A DNA stretch of 64,000 nt from Hedera helix (GCA_947179155.2 OX359282.1:25961221-26025220); one strand, 5' to 3'. Shown: positions 1-12,954, counted from the stretch's first letter. Numbers and translations: made by a program. Notes: a model not told the origin generated them from the letters alone.

Positions 1-130
1 TCACTAATTAATGATTTGCAATTGGACCTCATTTTGAATCAGGAAATGTGATATAATCTGGGGAAGTGGACATATATTATTAGTATCATACACAGTATTA
101 TGAATATGACAAAGTGGAAAAATATCTGAC

Positions 131-2714
131 CTCTGTAAAAGCAAGATTTATGAGGTAGGAAAGAAATTGTCCGCCAGTAATCATAAGCACATTAGTGCTC
201 ACAAGACCACCCCTTATTTCTGATGGGGAAGCTTCTGCTATATACATAGGAGCAGTCACAGATGCCACACCCACACCCAAGCCAACCAAAAACCGTCCAA
301 ATATAAGAACATACGGATTTGGAGCAGCCGCCATAACAATGGAACCCAATGTAAAGACAACATCTGCAAGAAGAGTAGCTCTTTTACGTCCATAGATGTC
401 ATTTATCGACCCACCAAACGCAGCTCCGATAATTGCACCAACCAAAGCCATGCTCACTATAGTTTCCTGCCAAATAGAGCAACAAACTTCAAAGGAAGAA
501 AAAATGATACAATATGACATGTTAAACTGCCAATAACAGTAGAATAAGAAATCTGACCCTTAAGAAAGACACAGTTAAAGAGAATACAAGAGAGGTCCAA
601 GTTGAGGCCTTTTGAGTCTATAGCTTTCTAGCTATATTCAAAATCACAAATTCATACGAGAATAAATTTTTTTGAGTTAAGTGTTACCTTCACGTTCATG
701 TCAAACAGAACAATCTGATGTAAAAGCCAGTATTTCTTCTTTTTTTTAATGAAAAAGAACAACACAGAATGTATCAAGACCATAAAATAATTTCATTTTT
801 TGTTATTGTAATTAAAAGTGATTGCTTTACCATTGATCTAATACCATTAGCTCACAACCAACACATTAGCTGGTTAACCCTGTTGGCAATTTTTCATTAC
901 AACTTCTACTCGCATTCAATTATTGTTGACAAATTTTTATTTTTATTCTTAAAATCTTAATAATCTTGGGAGTTTTTGAGAGAGGACTTTCCGGTTCCTT
1001 GTCCATCAAAGGAACCGGTCCTTGCATATAGAAAGGCTAATGTTAAAGATATTATTATTCGAGTGTGTTCTACCAAAGTAAAGATGACTGTCTTAAAAAA
1101 AATCTTACATCAAGCTCGTACTACCACAAAAGTATCCCAATTGGTGATGAACCAAATAAATGTCCTTGGGTTCACTTCTTTTTCTTTCTGGTTTCACTTT
1201 CTGTTTAATCATTGTTTTTGGAATCAATTATACATCCTATGCAGTTGCACTGCCAGCAAGAAGAATATAAAATTCTCTCTCATTGATCATTTGTCAATCA
1301 GTGGAAAAAATAACAGCTACATATGGACCTCGTTAAATGCAGGAAAATCGTTTCTAATTTTTGTTCTTTCTGTCTCTTTTCTTTGCTGTGCTACTCAAAT
1401 TTATCCATCAGTTTGTTAGATCACGTACCTGCAGGAAACTACTCTGATTGACTGCTTCAAAGTCATCACGGATATAAAGAAGGGCACCCGATATAACTCC
1501 TGCAAATAACAGCTTCATGTTAAATTAAGATCTCGTGGTTGAAAATTGAGGAAACAAGAAGATATGTAGGAGCTTGATTCACAGGACCATCTTAAGGAGA
1601 CACCTAAGAATAGATTGTCATTCATTTAAGTTTTACTCTAGAGTGCAATTGCTATTATTAAGTTAGAGACTTTATTTCTTCAATTTGTTCCACAATTCAA
1701 CATACCCAATTAATGCTTATTTTTTCCAACTCTATTACTAGAAACAAAGTAATTATGCATAAAGGTGGTCATCCTATTTTCACTTGTAATCCATCTCACT
1801 CCAATATATGTTTTTATTAGGAGATAAGAGAAGTAAGATGAGAAAATCTAAGAACTGCTTGTTGAACATCTAACAAGGCAAGGTGAATATGGGAATTAGG
1901 TCTTATTTTCCTCCTCTCCTTTTTTTCCACTTTTACACTCCCTTCTCTGACTGATCTCATAATGACTGAGAAGAAAATATAGAGAATTTTTTTCAAATTT
2001 TTAAGCGAGATAGATACTCGTTTAAGCAGAGGCATCTTCACTTGATCCAGTAAACTAGAATGCTACTTGAATCAATCTATCAACTTAAAAGCAAACCCAA
2101 CAGCTCTACCAACCAAATAAATAGATTCAATGGGTACTGGCCCCTAAGGGTAAAATTAGTTGTATAAGTTAAACAGTAATGAACAATCTATCAACACAAG
2201 ATTACATCATTGACCACAGAAGTCCATAAAGTTCAAACTTTTCCCTAATGAAATAAAAAATAATAATCCTCTGGCCGAAAAGATTCTTTGTTTTTTAATT
2301 TCTTTTAAATGATATTAAATGTTTGCACACGACATATTTTCAATACAAATTACAGTTGTTATCATCTGTTGTTAACAAACATCATCAAAAAGATTATATG
2401 TAAGTTTGTACTATGCAAAAAATTGTATTCCTACAAAAAAGTACTCTCTTTTTTGGGGGAACATTGAGAAATAAGCAATTCAGTAAAACAACGATCAGAA
2501 GTGAAGCATCTCATAAAACCAAAATAAATAATTTCTTGAAATATATATATATATATAATATCAGATACATCATACCTGTGTCATAGCCGAAAAGCAGTCC
2601 ACCAATTCCAGCAATCAAAGTCAAACCCAATACATATGAATTGCTAAAATATGTAATTTTCCTATCATCTGTTTCTAAATACCCTGAACTCCCCGGCAAA
2701 GAAACGATCGTCAT
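131..2714 (-). CDS. INT1: inositol transporter, INT1-like (5' three exons, gene continues off left edge)
   Basis: Major-facilitator sugar-porter gene, most like the plant tonoplast H+/myo-inositol symporter INT1, which exports inositol from the vacuole. Three coding exons can be joined on the minus strand: 2576-2714 (ATG at 2714, ends inside GYDTG, donor GTATG), 1429-1499 (acceptor GCAG, encodes VISGALLYIRDDFE) and 131-466. Phases agree (139, 71, 336 nt; 182 codons). Seen in order: PGSSGY near the N-terminus, TM1 with GGLLFGYDTG, TM2 after QETIVSMALVG, the cytosolic loop DIYGRKRATLLAD (MFS signature), GRFLVGLGVGVAS and YIAEASPSEIRGG. The rest (TM5-12, PESPR loop) lies left of base 1; 1-130 is intron 3. 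Introns 1 and 2 are 1500-2575 and 467-1428. Assignment to INT1 rather than INT2/4 rests on the N-terminal motif and is an inference; the family is certain. Confidence 0.9.
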
Positions 2715-3300
2715 AGTTTTGACAAGCTATATTCTTTTTTAGCAACTTTTTTCTCACAAAACTAAAAATAAAAACTCTCAACTCAATAATCAGTATGATC
2801 TATAAACAAGAACTCACTAAAATTTTCAAACCAGTAATTTGTGATAAGAAATTAACAGAAACCCAGTTCAAGAATATGATCAAACAATTGAACTACAAAG
2901 AAATTTGCGGTAGAATTGGAAATTGCCGGCTGATTTTGGGTATGAAACAACACAACAGCACAAACTAGTTCGTATCTTTCTTTGATTTGAAGGCTCAATT
3001 GGCAGGTTAAAACCCAAATGTATGGAGAATTAGTAGCCAAAACTGGACATCGAGCGAAATCTGCTTCTGGGATTTTAAGACCCAAAGGTTTTGGTGGTCT
3101 CCCTGAAAAAAAATTGCTATACAACAGAAGATTTGGATGATGAGAACGTTTAGAAGGGAAAAATGAAGGATTTTCCTGAGAAAATAAAGGGGTGTTTTTT
3201 TCTTTTTCTCTATGCTAGAAAACAACCGATAATAAAGTGAGGAAATTGGTAGCTGAAGATGGAGAAGTTTTTGGTAGGTAACCCGTCGTCCCTATTTATT
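2715..3300 (-). promoter_or_regulatory. 5' leader and proximal promoter of the inositol transporter gene
   Basis: Upstream of the ATG at 2714 on the minus strand. An AT-rich TATA-like element (AATAAATAG, about 3292-3300) would put transcription start near 3265. The leader would then be about 550 nt, long enough to hold a 5'-UTR intron; a candidate acceptor (TATAG) lies about 15 nt before the ATG. Leader splicing cannot be settled from sequence alone. Short ORFs here look non-coding. Confidence 0.35.
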
Positions 3301-5399
3301 AACAGCCAACCAGCATTTTTTGGTTTTAAATTTTTTAATTTGAATCACAGTCGTTTGTTTTTATTCGTTGATCTTTATATTAATTAAATAATAAAAATTG
3401 TGTTTGTTTATTTTTATTACATAATAAGTATACATTTTGCTAAGCATTTAACTAAGGATCTGTATTTGATAATTATTACCTCAGTGATATCATTGACGAT
3501 TATTCAAAAGACTTTATTAAAAAGAACGCAACACATATCAAACATTTTAATATTCGTATCCTCTCACTTATCATGTCGTATTCACTATTCAAGATATGTA
3601 CAAGACACTTTGATATAAAATTTATAGATAACATTTTTTAAAATTAAAAGTCATTATCAAAATTATTATATATATATTATATGCACAAACAAGTGTGTGT
3701 CTTTTGTGTAACCTTGTATAATTTCAGTTTTCAAAAAGCAAGAGCACTTTATTTTGGATAAAAATACATACACAATATTATTTTTATTATTATAAAGAGT
3801 TTTTTTATTAATAGTGTACACAAAATTAAAAAATCGATCGGATCAAACCAAACCAAACTGAAACTTAGAAAACCAAAATTTACAAAACCAAAAGGCCAAA
3901 GTTCGGTTGGTCGGTTTCGATTTTTTCGATTTGATTTTCACAAAAATCGAAACCGACCGAACTACTTTAAATTATAATGTAATTATATAATTTTTTAATA
4001 ATTATTTATTTTATATAATTATATATTATATAAAATATAAATAAATTACTTTACTCCTAAAACTATAAACTCTAAAAAAACAAGCTGTTATATAGAAACC
4101 TTTTGGCGGTGGCTTGGAACAGTATTGCACAGAAACAATATTATATTTTGAAAAGTAAAAGTTCTTGTCAGTTGTTTTTTAATTTGATGTCTAATTTAAT
4201 GTCAAACTTTTCTTTTGCTAATGCAAGTAACTGAGGTGAAAGGTGGGAATGTAGTCTGTCTCATAAAGAATCCAACCGCTCTGGCTCGGTCATTGTACAC
4301 ATTACATGTCTCTCAGATTCGCATTGAGCTACACACTTTTGTTCTAAGTTTTTTTATTTTAAAAAACACTTTTATGCTTGTGAACCAAACACTAATTAAT
4401 TATTTTATTAAAATACTTATCAAAAATTATTTTATCTCACCATATTGTAGTGATTTGTTAAACGAACACATAATTACTATAAAAATTATTACATATATTA
4501 AAATAGAAGTAAAAATTTTATAAGTAGTAATTGTATGGCAAAAATTGTGTCCATGATATATTTTTGAGATTTCTTTTCCGTATACTATCTTTATCCATAA
4601 TTTTTTATAACCGATTTAATAGATAATTGAATAGACCGATAATCGATTACGAAATATAATTATAGATAATTTTGATTTTTAATTTTTTATAACTGACTTA
4701 AATATATATATTTTTTATATATATAATTGACCGTTGTGACTATATCACACAATACCTTTTAATAACGAAGATGATAATATATTTGGATATTATGTAATTA
4801 TATTTTCCCTTTATTTTAGACGAAGGGAATAGTCAAATCAACACGTGGCACAATACTGTAAATACACCAAGAAATAAAAACTAAAATGTTTGATAGACAT
4901 GCTGCATAAGCCATAAAGGATAACAAGAATCCCACCTAATGAAGTGACATCAACTTTTCGCAAATTTACACCAACGCATATCTTTGACAAGAGTTTATCA
5001 CCTCGGGTAGCTGTATCACTTCTCCATAATATATCGAAAAACACATGGATGGATTTGAAACGAAATTGATGTGGATCTGGATAAGTTTGTCGTACACGTC
5101 GATTATAATTCTTCACATGCTCGCCCATGTGCTTATATCTTCAGGTACTGGCTTCACTATTCTCACCCTACAATTGGATTGGGAACTGTCATCTTGGAAG
5201 GTTGGCTGGAAAATTTTGTTACTTGTAATTCTTTTTAAAAGAAATAATATTTTTAGGAGAATTATTTTCTACATAATTCAATAGTATTACTCTCTCTTTT
5301 TCATTATAAATAAATATAAATATATACAAATTAAAAACAATATCATCTTTATCTTTAAATATTATGTAATACGGATTTTAATATAAAAATATATTTTTT
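3301..5399. other. AT-rich intergenic DNA
   Basis: No gene recognised. Holds AT microsatellite patches (for example 3668-3680 and 4700-4725) and a hAT-like 'CGGTTCGGT' type sequence near 3826-3965. The 4838-5128 minus-strand ORF (96 aa) resembles nothing I know. Confidence 0.5.
3901..3962. repeat. short inverted repeat inside a CGGTT-rich element
   Basis: GTTCGG..TCGGTTTCGATTTTT pairs with AAAAATCGAAACCGACCGAAC about 15 nt later, with a small bulge. It sits in a stretch (about 3826-3965) of CCAAACCAAACTGAAAC-like sequence, typical of non-autonomous hAT-like repeats in plants. Confidence 0.5.
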
Positions 5400-5439
5400 A
5401 ATAATAAGAATAATATTGTGTTTGGATGTTATATTTGGT

Positions 5440-6430
5440 TTGTATATATATATATATATGTATTTTTCTATTATATAAGTCGTTTTATAAAAGAAAAATA
5501 TTTTCAATATATAATACATTTTACATATATCTAAAAGAAAAAATTTAATTATTTCTTACTTTATCTTAAAAATTGAGATAAAGGAAGATAGAGAGTAATT
5601 AATTAGTGTATAAATAGTAATAAAATTTTAAATTAACATTAATTACTTAATATTAATATTAATGAAATTTTTTAATATATATAATTATTTTTTAAACGAT
5701 TTATATAATAATAAAAAAAAGGAACTATCATGCTACGTTAGGAACAGGTAACGGGGCCACGAGTCGCACGTTTCAGGGCGAATCCATGTTTTAGGCAGAG
5801 CCTGTGCGCAAGCCTGACCCGGGGTGGGGAGATTAGTTCGACTATGGTTGAGATACTCCACATTATCAAAAAAAAATAAAAAAAAATAAAAAAATCAAAT
5901 AATTTAATACCCATAACGAATTAGTTAAGGGTACCTATCTTGAACAAAGAGAAGGCATAGGGGTCACAGGTTCGCATGTATACAATCGGATTGCACAACA
6001 GAAGAACACTCAACGTACAGATGTGCATTCGTACAAAGTCGAAATCAAATTGGCAACGAATTCAGTATTTGTGCTTATATAGGTTCATTCATTCCACCTC
6101 TTTCCTTTTCGAACGACAAGTCATTTCATTAGTTTTGACTTGCGAAGTCAGATTGGCATTATAATCTCTTTCCTTAATTACTCGACATAATTATATATAT
6201 TAATTTTTTTTATTAATATTAATATTAATTTAAAATTTTATTATTATTTATATAATAATTAAATACTTATTATCTTTTCTTTTTCAATTATTTTATCTTT
6301 AAAAATAAAATAAAAATTAATTAAATTCTTTCTCTTATATATATATAAAACGTATTATATTTAAAAATAATAATTTTTTTAAAACGAACTATATAATAAA
6401 AAAAAAAAAATATTATATTTGCACATTTAT
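5440..6430. repeat. element with long AT-rich inverted repeats (copy A; cognate 9370-10230 in copy B)
   Basis: The left flank (5510-5700: AAAAATTTAATTATTTC, then GATAAAGGAAGATAG, then TTAATATTAATATTAATG) is an imperfect reverse complement of the right flank (6180-6350). That gives about 250-bp inverted arms around a 300-450 bp core. Seen in both duplication copies, so older than the duplication. Could be a MULE- or foldback-type element; termini not resolved because of AT richness. Confidence 0.4.
5744..5895 (+). mobile_element. SINE-like insertion (tentative)
   Basis: A GC-richer 150-bp block ending in an A-rich tail (ATTATCAAAAAAAAATAAAA). It is present in copy A and absent at the same point of copy B (about 9677-9682). 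It contains a B-box-like AGTTCGACTAT, but no convincing A box. The empty cognate site supports a recent insertion; the SINE class is an inference. Confidence 0.35.
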
Positions 6431-7765
6431 TGCACGGCATCTAACTTTAACGTCAAGTCCTCTTTTTCTCTTATTCAAAATTCTATTTATCTCATTTTAT
6501 CTCGAAAAGGAACATGTATCCATCACTTGAATACTAATTATATAAAACACTGAATACCATGCACATCTAGGTTTACCATTTGTATCCTCATTATTAGGAT
6601 ATGGATCCGAAGGTCCGTTGCCAAGGTCCACGACCCAACATTCGTATGCCCATATTCCACAGGGTCCCTCAGTGAGCAGGTGATTAGGCGGCGAAGTCGA
6701 AATCGTGTTAGTCGTATGGGGCAGCTTACTTCTCCTTTGGTGGGATTTATATGCATAATACATATGGGTTGGTTTTAAGTACTCGTTGATAGAATCTGTA
6801 GAAAGAACAGATTCCACTAATCATGTCTATAAAAAGAATTATTCTATAGTATTAATAAAATTACACACTCTTCACATTTAAACTCTTAAATTAATATTAT
6901 ATTTTTTCATACTCACTCACTCACATTTTTACCTAGGGCGCATTTCATATCGACCCGTCACCATTAAATATTTTGTTCAAATCCGAAGAAGCGAAGTCCA
7001 ACCGGAGACGCTTGCTCGAAAGATAAAATATTATCACTCATCAACTTGCAACATTGTTTAAAAGCAATGATCACATCTTAAAGCATTTTGTATTGTTTTA
7101 TGTGTGTTAAATTGTTAAGTATATTTTAGTGATCCACTTTGACTTAAATACATCTCTTCAATCTAATTTACTATACGAAATCAAAAAATGACTAGTAATA
7201 AAGTTCGGATTGTGAGTTCAGGGACAGAATCAGAATTTTATTTCAGAAAGTGTTAAAATTATATATTAAAATAAAATTCGATATTCTTTCAAATCTCGAA
7301 AATTGTATATGATTGATTCTATAATAAATTCAGAATTTCCCTTTCAATATATAAAATTAAAAAGTCAATGAGAAAATTATCCTTCATCTTAGATCGAAAT
7401 TTAATATTGATGATATTCATGGTTGAAAATGATCATTTGGTAGTTGCAGTAGAAATTGAAAGAATAAGCATGAGTTCGATCACTCTATAAATAAGTTGGT
7501 AAATTGTTGATCTTGTAGTTTTTATCAACTAATGACATGGACTGCAGATTTTTGTGTGAGTCATTATGATATTAATTGTAATGCATGTAATTTTAAGTTA
7601 TGGGTTTATTAAAGAGTAAGTAAGGTCCATTAAAAATTATACATATACAGCAGTCCAAATATAGTCTTAAGTCTTTTTTATTTAAGTAAAACCTAATTTT
7701 TTTATAAGGAATGTCAAAATTTAAATATTATATATATATATATATATATATGAAAATTTTCAAAA

Positions 7766-7926
7766 GCGAACTTTAAAAAACGAACTAAAGACGAACTGTC
7801 GTATTTGGTATCTATAGCGACGGTTCGACCCGTCGTCATAGAATGCATGGCTATGGCGACGGGTCGAACCGTCGCCATAGATATCAAAGACGACGGTTCG
7901 TCTTTGGTTCGTTTTTTAAGGTTCGC
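7766..7926. mobile_element. foldback MITE (161 bp hairpin)
   Basis: Begins GCGAACTTTAAAAAACGAAC and ends with its near complement GTTCGTTTTTTAAGGTTCGC. Arms of about 75 bp with about eight mismatches, loop around AATGCATGG. The interior GCGACGGTTCGACCCGTCG motif is typical of subterminal repeats of plant CACTA-type elements. Most mismatches are C/T or A/G, fitting decay of methylated cytosines. Lies in a segment of copy A that copy B lacks. Confidence 0.65.
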
Positions 7927-8282
7927 TGGAGAAAGGGACTAACCCCCAACACAATATCTGTTTCCACACTTCCGCCCCTGATTGTGACAATTTACACGAG
8001 GTGGGAGGGTGGTGGTACATGATTTGGTTTGTGGGTGTGCTTGTGTTCTAGAATCGAGACATAAAATAAAAGGACTAATATTTTGAATTCGTATAGAAAA
8101 TAAAAGAATGATTTTTTAAGTGATTATTTTTCTTAAAAAAACAGTTTTTGTGTTTATAAAAACAATATAAGACATTATAACTTTTAAATTTAAATAATCA
8201 CTTTATTTCTTTTTATTAATTTTGTTGTGTAAAAATAAGGTCAGCTAATAAGTAAGGAACTCGTGGGTCATATGCACACATA

Positions 8283-8815
8283 GAGGTGAGTATTTGGTTA
8301 AAATCGAATTGAATTGTCTATTCAGTTAATAATCGAATATCAAATTTTAAATAATTTCACTATCGAACAAATATCCGAAATATGTACTAACTGAATAACC
8401 ACAACTCGAATAATTAAATTATACTATTCGGTTAATTAGTGTATAACCGAAATATAAACCTATTTTTAATATATAAACAAAAAAATTTATTTCACATTAG
8501 AGTTTTCAAATATAATTTAACCATAATCCATAACTATAATAATTCGTAAACTAGTTTAATAATTTCAAATTAACTATAAGTACATAATCCATAGGACAAA
8601 GTATCACATCTAACTAAAAAAAAATTATTTTTAACTTTTTAATTCTGTTAATTTATTATTCAAATAGTCTAATTTCTATACCCAAAACCGAATGCTAAAT
8701 TATAAAACAGTTATAACCGAATATACCCGAATAGCCAGAATAATTAGATAAAAAAAATACGATTCTCAATTATTCAATTTTATCTATTTTTTATTCAGTC
8801 TTATGCACAGACACA
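8283..8815. repeat. CGAATA-rich hAT-like non-autonomous element (copy A; cognate 10992-11505 in copy B)
   Basis: Starts GAGGTGAGTATTTGGTTAAAATCG and ends TTATTCAGTCTTATGCACAG, with many internal CGAATA and CGGTTA words. This layout is common in plant hAT-derived MITEs. Both duplication copies carry it, so it predates the duplication. Exact termini and target duplication are unclear. Confidence 0.4.
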
Positions 8816-9324
8816 AATACGAATAGATCAATATAAATAAAGTATTAAAAGTACGAAGGATGAGTTTTAGTCCTCTATGGCTCACTGATTTTTAGCTTCT
8901 CTTCTGAGTCCGAGGACTGAATTAATTGTTGAGTTACTCAAATTGAATAATTAAATATTGTGACTAATAGTTTGTTAGTAGTAATATTTTAGAAAGTAAA
9001 TATGGGTATACTAAAAGTCACTCCTAAATCTCAAACATCACTAGTAGGTTTATTGCTGTAGTATATCATATCAAAAGACTCTCATAGACCCCAAACATCA
9101 ATCAAGCAATATAAATATGAATATAGAAGTATGCACCTACACTACTTACGGCGGTCATCACTACGGATTTGTCTAGATAGATGAAGAGTTTTGGATAGCA
9201 AAGGAGAAACCATAACAAACAATCATAACTTTCGGTAAAATAGTATAGAAAATGGGAAGAAGACAATGAATATTAAATCACAATTTTATATTTTATTTAA
9301 CTGTTATGTTATATATATATAAAT

Positions 9325-11834
9325 AGTAAGGATAATATTGTGTTTAGATATTATATTTGATTTATGTATATACGTATTCTTCCATTATATAGGTCGTTTT
9401 AGGAAGAAAAAAAAATATTTTCAATATATAATACGTTTTACATATATCTAAAAAAAAAATCTAATCATTTCTTACTTTACCCTTAAAGACGAAGTAATTG
9501 AGAGAGAGAGGAGGATAGAGAGTAATTAATTAGTAAATGAGTAATAATGAAATTTTAAATTATCGTTAATTACCTAACATTAATATTAATAAGACTTTTT
9601 AATATATGTTATTATTTCTTAAACGATTTATATAACAAAAAGAGGAGAGTATTATGCTACATTGATAAGGAAACAATCAAATAATTTAATACCCAGATCG
9701 AATTAGTTAACGGTACCTATCTTGAACAAATAGAAGGCATAGGTCACAGGTCGCATGTATACAATCGGATTGCACAACAGAAGAACACTCAACGTACTGA
9801 TGTGCATTCCTACAAAGTCGAAATCAAATTGGCAACAAATTCAATATTTGTGCGTATATAGGTTGATTCATTCAACCTCTTTCCTTTTCGAACGACAAGC
9901 CATTTCATTAGTTTTGACTTGCTAAGTTAGATTGGTATTATAGTCTCTTTCCCGGATTACTCCTTCCGTTTTATTATACAGATCGTTTAAAATATAATCA
10001 CATATATTATAATATTAATTTTTTTATTAATACTAATATTAGGTAATTTATATTAGTTTAAAATTTCATTACTACTCATGCATTAATTAATTACTCATTA
10101 TCTTCTCTCTCTCAATTACTTTATCTTTAAAAATAAAATAAGAAACAATTAAATTCTTTCTCCTATATATATATAAAATGTCTTATATTTTAAAAAGATT
10201 TTTTTTTTAAAACAAATTATATAATAAAAATGAGAAAGTATTATATTTGCACATTTATTGTACTGCATCTAACTTTAACGTCAAGTCCTCTTTTTCCCTT
10301 ATTCAAAATTCTAGTATCTCATTTTATCTTGAAAAGGAACATGTATCCATCACTTGAATACTAATTATATAAAACACTGAATACCATGCACATCTAGGTT
10401 TACCATTTGTATCCTCAGTATTAGGATGTGGATCCGAATGCCCGTTGACAAGGTCCACGACCCAACATTCGTAAGCCCATATTCCCACAGGATCCACCAG
10501 TGACTTAGGCGGCTTAGTCGAAATCGTGTTAGTCGTATGGGGCAGCTTACTTCTCCTTTGGTGGGATTTATATACATAATACATAAGGGTTGGTTTTAAC
10601 TACTCGTTGATAGAATGAAAGCATTTTGTATTGTTTTATGCGTGTTAAATTGTTAATTATATTCTAGTGATCCACTTTAACTTAAATACATCTCTTCAAT
10701 CTAATCTACTATACGAAATCAAAAATAGGCAATGGCTTTGTGGGTGTTTCTTTTGTTCTAGACATAAAATTGAAGGACAATATTTTGAATTCGTATATAA
10801 AAGAAAAGAATGAATTTTTTTAAGTGATTATTTCTCTAAGAAAAACTGTTTCTGTGTTTATAAGAACAATAAAATAAATTATAACTTTTAAATTAAAATT
10901 ATCACTTTATTTTTTTATTATTATTTTTTTGTGTAAAAATAGTGTCAACGAATAAGTAGGGAACTCGTGAGTCACATGCACGGTCTATAAGGGATGAGTA
11001 TTCGGTTATAATCGAATTGAATTGTCTATTAAGTTATAATCAAAGACAAAATTTTATATAATTTTACGATCCGAACAAGTATTCGAAATACGTACTAACC
11101 GAATAACCAAAGTCTGAATAATTGAATTATACTATTCGGTTAATTGGTATATAACCGAAATATAAATCTATTTTTAACAAATAAAATTTTTTATTTCAAA
11201 TTTTACACTAGAGTTTTCAAACATTATTTGACCACAATCCACAACTATAATAATTCATAAACTAATTTAATAATTTTAAATTAACAATACATAAATATAT
11301 AATTCATAAAAAATATATATTTTTTAGCTTTTTAATTCTATTAATCTGTCACTCGAATAGTCTAATTTCTATACCTAAAATCGAATGCTAAATTATAAAA
11401 TGGTTATAACCGAATATATCCGAATAATTTGATAAAAAAATATATAATTTTCGATTATTCGATTTTATTTATTTTTTACTCAGTTTTATGTACAGACTGA
11501 AGGGCTACGGTACATCAATCTAAATAAAATATTAAAAGCATGAATGGCGAGGTTTAGTTCTTTTTGGCTCACTGATTTTTAGTTTCTCTTCCGAGTCCGA
11601 GGACTGAATTAATTGTTGAGTTACTCAAATAGAATAATTAAATATTGTGACTTAAAAAGTAAATACGGGTATACTAAAAGTCACTCCTAAATGTCAAACA
11701 TCATTACTAGGTTTATTGCTGTAGTCTATCATATCAAAAGACTCTTATGGACCCCAAACATCAATCAAACAATATAAACATGAGTATACAAGTATGCACC
11801 TACGCTGCTTACGGCCATCACTACGGATTTGTCT
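9325..11834. repeat. tandem segmental duplication, copy B
   Basis: Shorter partner of copy A, same orientation, about 150 bp downstream of it. It lacks three blocks present in A. At 10614-10617 and about 10727-10735 the flanking sequence runs straight through where A has extra DNA, so these are insertions in A or deletions in B. It ends beside an AT microsatellite and a solo LTR. Confidence 0.8.
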
Positions 11835-11867
11835 TGTCAAGTATATATATATATATATATATATATA

Positions 11868-12366
11868 TGTTAACGCTTGAATTTCGTCTGCACGTTCAAC
11901 CACCGTTTCGGACTGGGACCTGCACAAAAAAGAACCACCAGAAGTGCTTGACGGCTTGGGCCGCCGGGGATACCTCCGGTGTGAGAGTAAGTACAAGTTT
12001 CAAGACGTGTCAACAATGGAGGCATAAGTATTTAGTAGAGTAGAATCAGATCTCTGTACCTCTATTATTCACCATGTATTTATAGTACTCATATTGCTCA
12101 ACAGGACTCCAATTCCTAATAGGAATTATGTAGCAAAATCCTTGTTGGAGAAGGTAGCTGTCACGCTAATCAATGTTAGATAGGTAACTCCCATACCAAT
12201 TCATATTTAGATATGACAATTAGTTAATATCTGAATTGATAAGGAAAGCGATCCCAAGCCTATCGGACTTAGGAGTCCTCATAGGTAATTGCCAAGTTGA
12301 TGAACTATTTGGGCCTAGCCCAATATTAGTTACCCAATCAAGCTTAGCGAAACATTCATCCTAACA
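11868..12366 (-). mobile_element. solo LTR, copia-like, 499 bp
   Basis: On the minus strand it runs TGTTAGGATGAATG ... CAAGCGTTAACA, with TG/CA ends. It is flanked by the 5-bp duplication ATATA (11863-11867 and 12367-12371), though this lies in an AT microsatellite. A TATAAATAC box lies near its middle on the minus strand (about 12077-12085), as expected for an LTR promoter. No internal domain, so an LTR-LTR recombination remnant. The copia assignment comes from length and ends only. It lies about 500 bp upstream of the RPL10 TATA box. Confidence 0.75.
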
Positions 12367-12829
12367 ATATATATATATGTCATTGTTTTCTTATTAATTT
12401 TAGGGAATAATGATGTAATAAAAGTTTATTTTTAATATTTTAAATAACTATTTTTGTAAAATAGATAGACTAATTACATGACATTTTCTTTCTTTCGTTT
12501 ACATAATTTAGAGATAATTTTTTTTAATAAACTTACACTTTCAAATTATAACAAATAAACTTAAACGGAGGGAATATTATTTTTTTCAACATAGGACTAG
12601 CTCACTTGTATATACTAACAAATAAAGATTAATGTAATGATTATAATACGCTTTTAAATTATTTTTTTTTGAAAATCATAAAAACAATGACACCTTCTTT
12701 TTGGGAATTCTATTTATAAAATATTAGAACAAGAAAAAGTTCAAACAAACAACAATTAAAGCTAATCCAGCTCAATTAATTGAATTTTATAAACCCAGTG
12801 GACCTGACCATTATATAGTCCGTGGAGGA
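12367..12829. other. AT-rich intergenic stretch upstream of RPL10
   Basis: Nothing coding seen. Contains an ACGGAGGGAATATTAT fragment like the end of a Stowaway-type MITE near 12564-12580. Confidence 0.4.
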
Positions 12830-12954
12830 TCCAAATTCGGCCCATACAAATATTACCGACCTCTCTCGGCTTTTCCCTACTACCTATAAAAGGATAAAAC
12901 CCTCGTTCCTAATTTCCCATTCAGAAGCCGCAGTTCCACAAGAGAGAGCTAGCC
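12830..12954 (+). promoter_or_regulatory. RPL10 core promoter: site II element, TATA box, telo box
   Basis: GGCCCA (site II, reverse sense TGGGCC) at 12839-12844, TATAAAAG at 12885-12892 and the telo box AAACCCT at 12897-12903, followed by a short leader and CACAAGAGAGAGCTAGCC before the ATG. Site II plus telo box is the usual arrangement for plant ribosomal protein genes and fits growth-linked expression. Confidence 0.75.

Larger units (their letters stand above)
5400..9174. repeat. tandem segmental duplication, copy A
   Basis: Copy A of a diverged direct duplication. Matching blocks with copy B: 5400-5740 with 9325-9670; 5896-6805 with 9683-10613; 7082-7195 with 10617-10727; 8020-9174 with 10735-11834. 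Copy A alone has about 5744-5895 (SINE-like), about 6810-7080 and about 7196-8020 (contains a foldback MITE). Both copies carry ~70-aa minus-strand ORFs (6538-6756 here) with no recognisable family. Confidence 0.8.

Noticed and set aside
976..1419. 147-codon plus-strand ORF
   Set aside because: Lies in intron 2 of the inositol transporter on the other strand, with low-complexity Phe/Ser/Leu composition.
4838..5128. 96-codon minus-strand ORF
   Set aside because: No recognisable motif, no promoter or splice context; it could be an old gene fragment, but I cannot support it.
6497..6817. 70-106-codon minus-strand ORFs in both duplication copies (also 10324-10584)
   Set aside because: Overlapping frames are both open, there is an indel between the copies and no known family; more likely chance frames in a duplicated segment.
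11745..12043. 83- and 98-codon ORFs rich in IYIYIY
   Set aside because: They cross an AT microsatellite and the solo LTR boundary.
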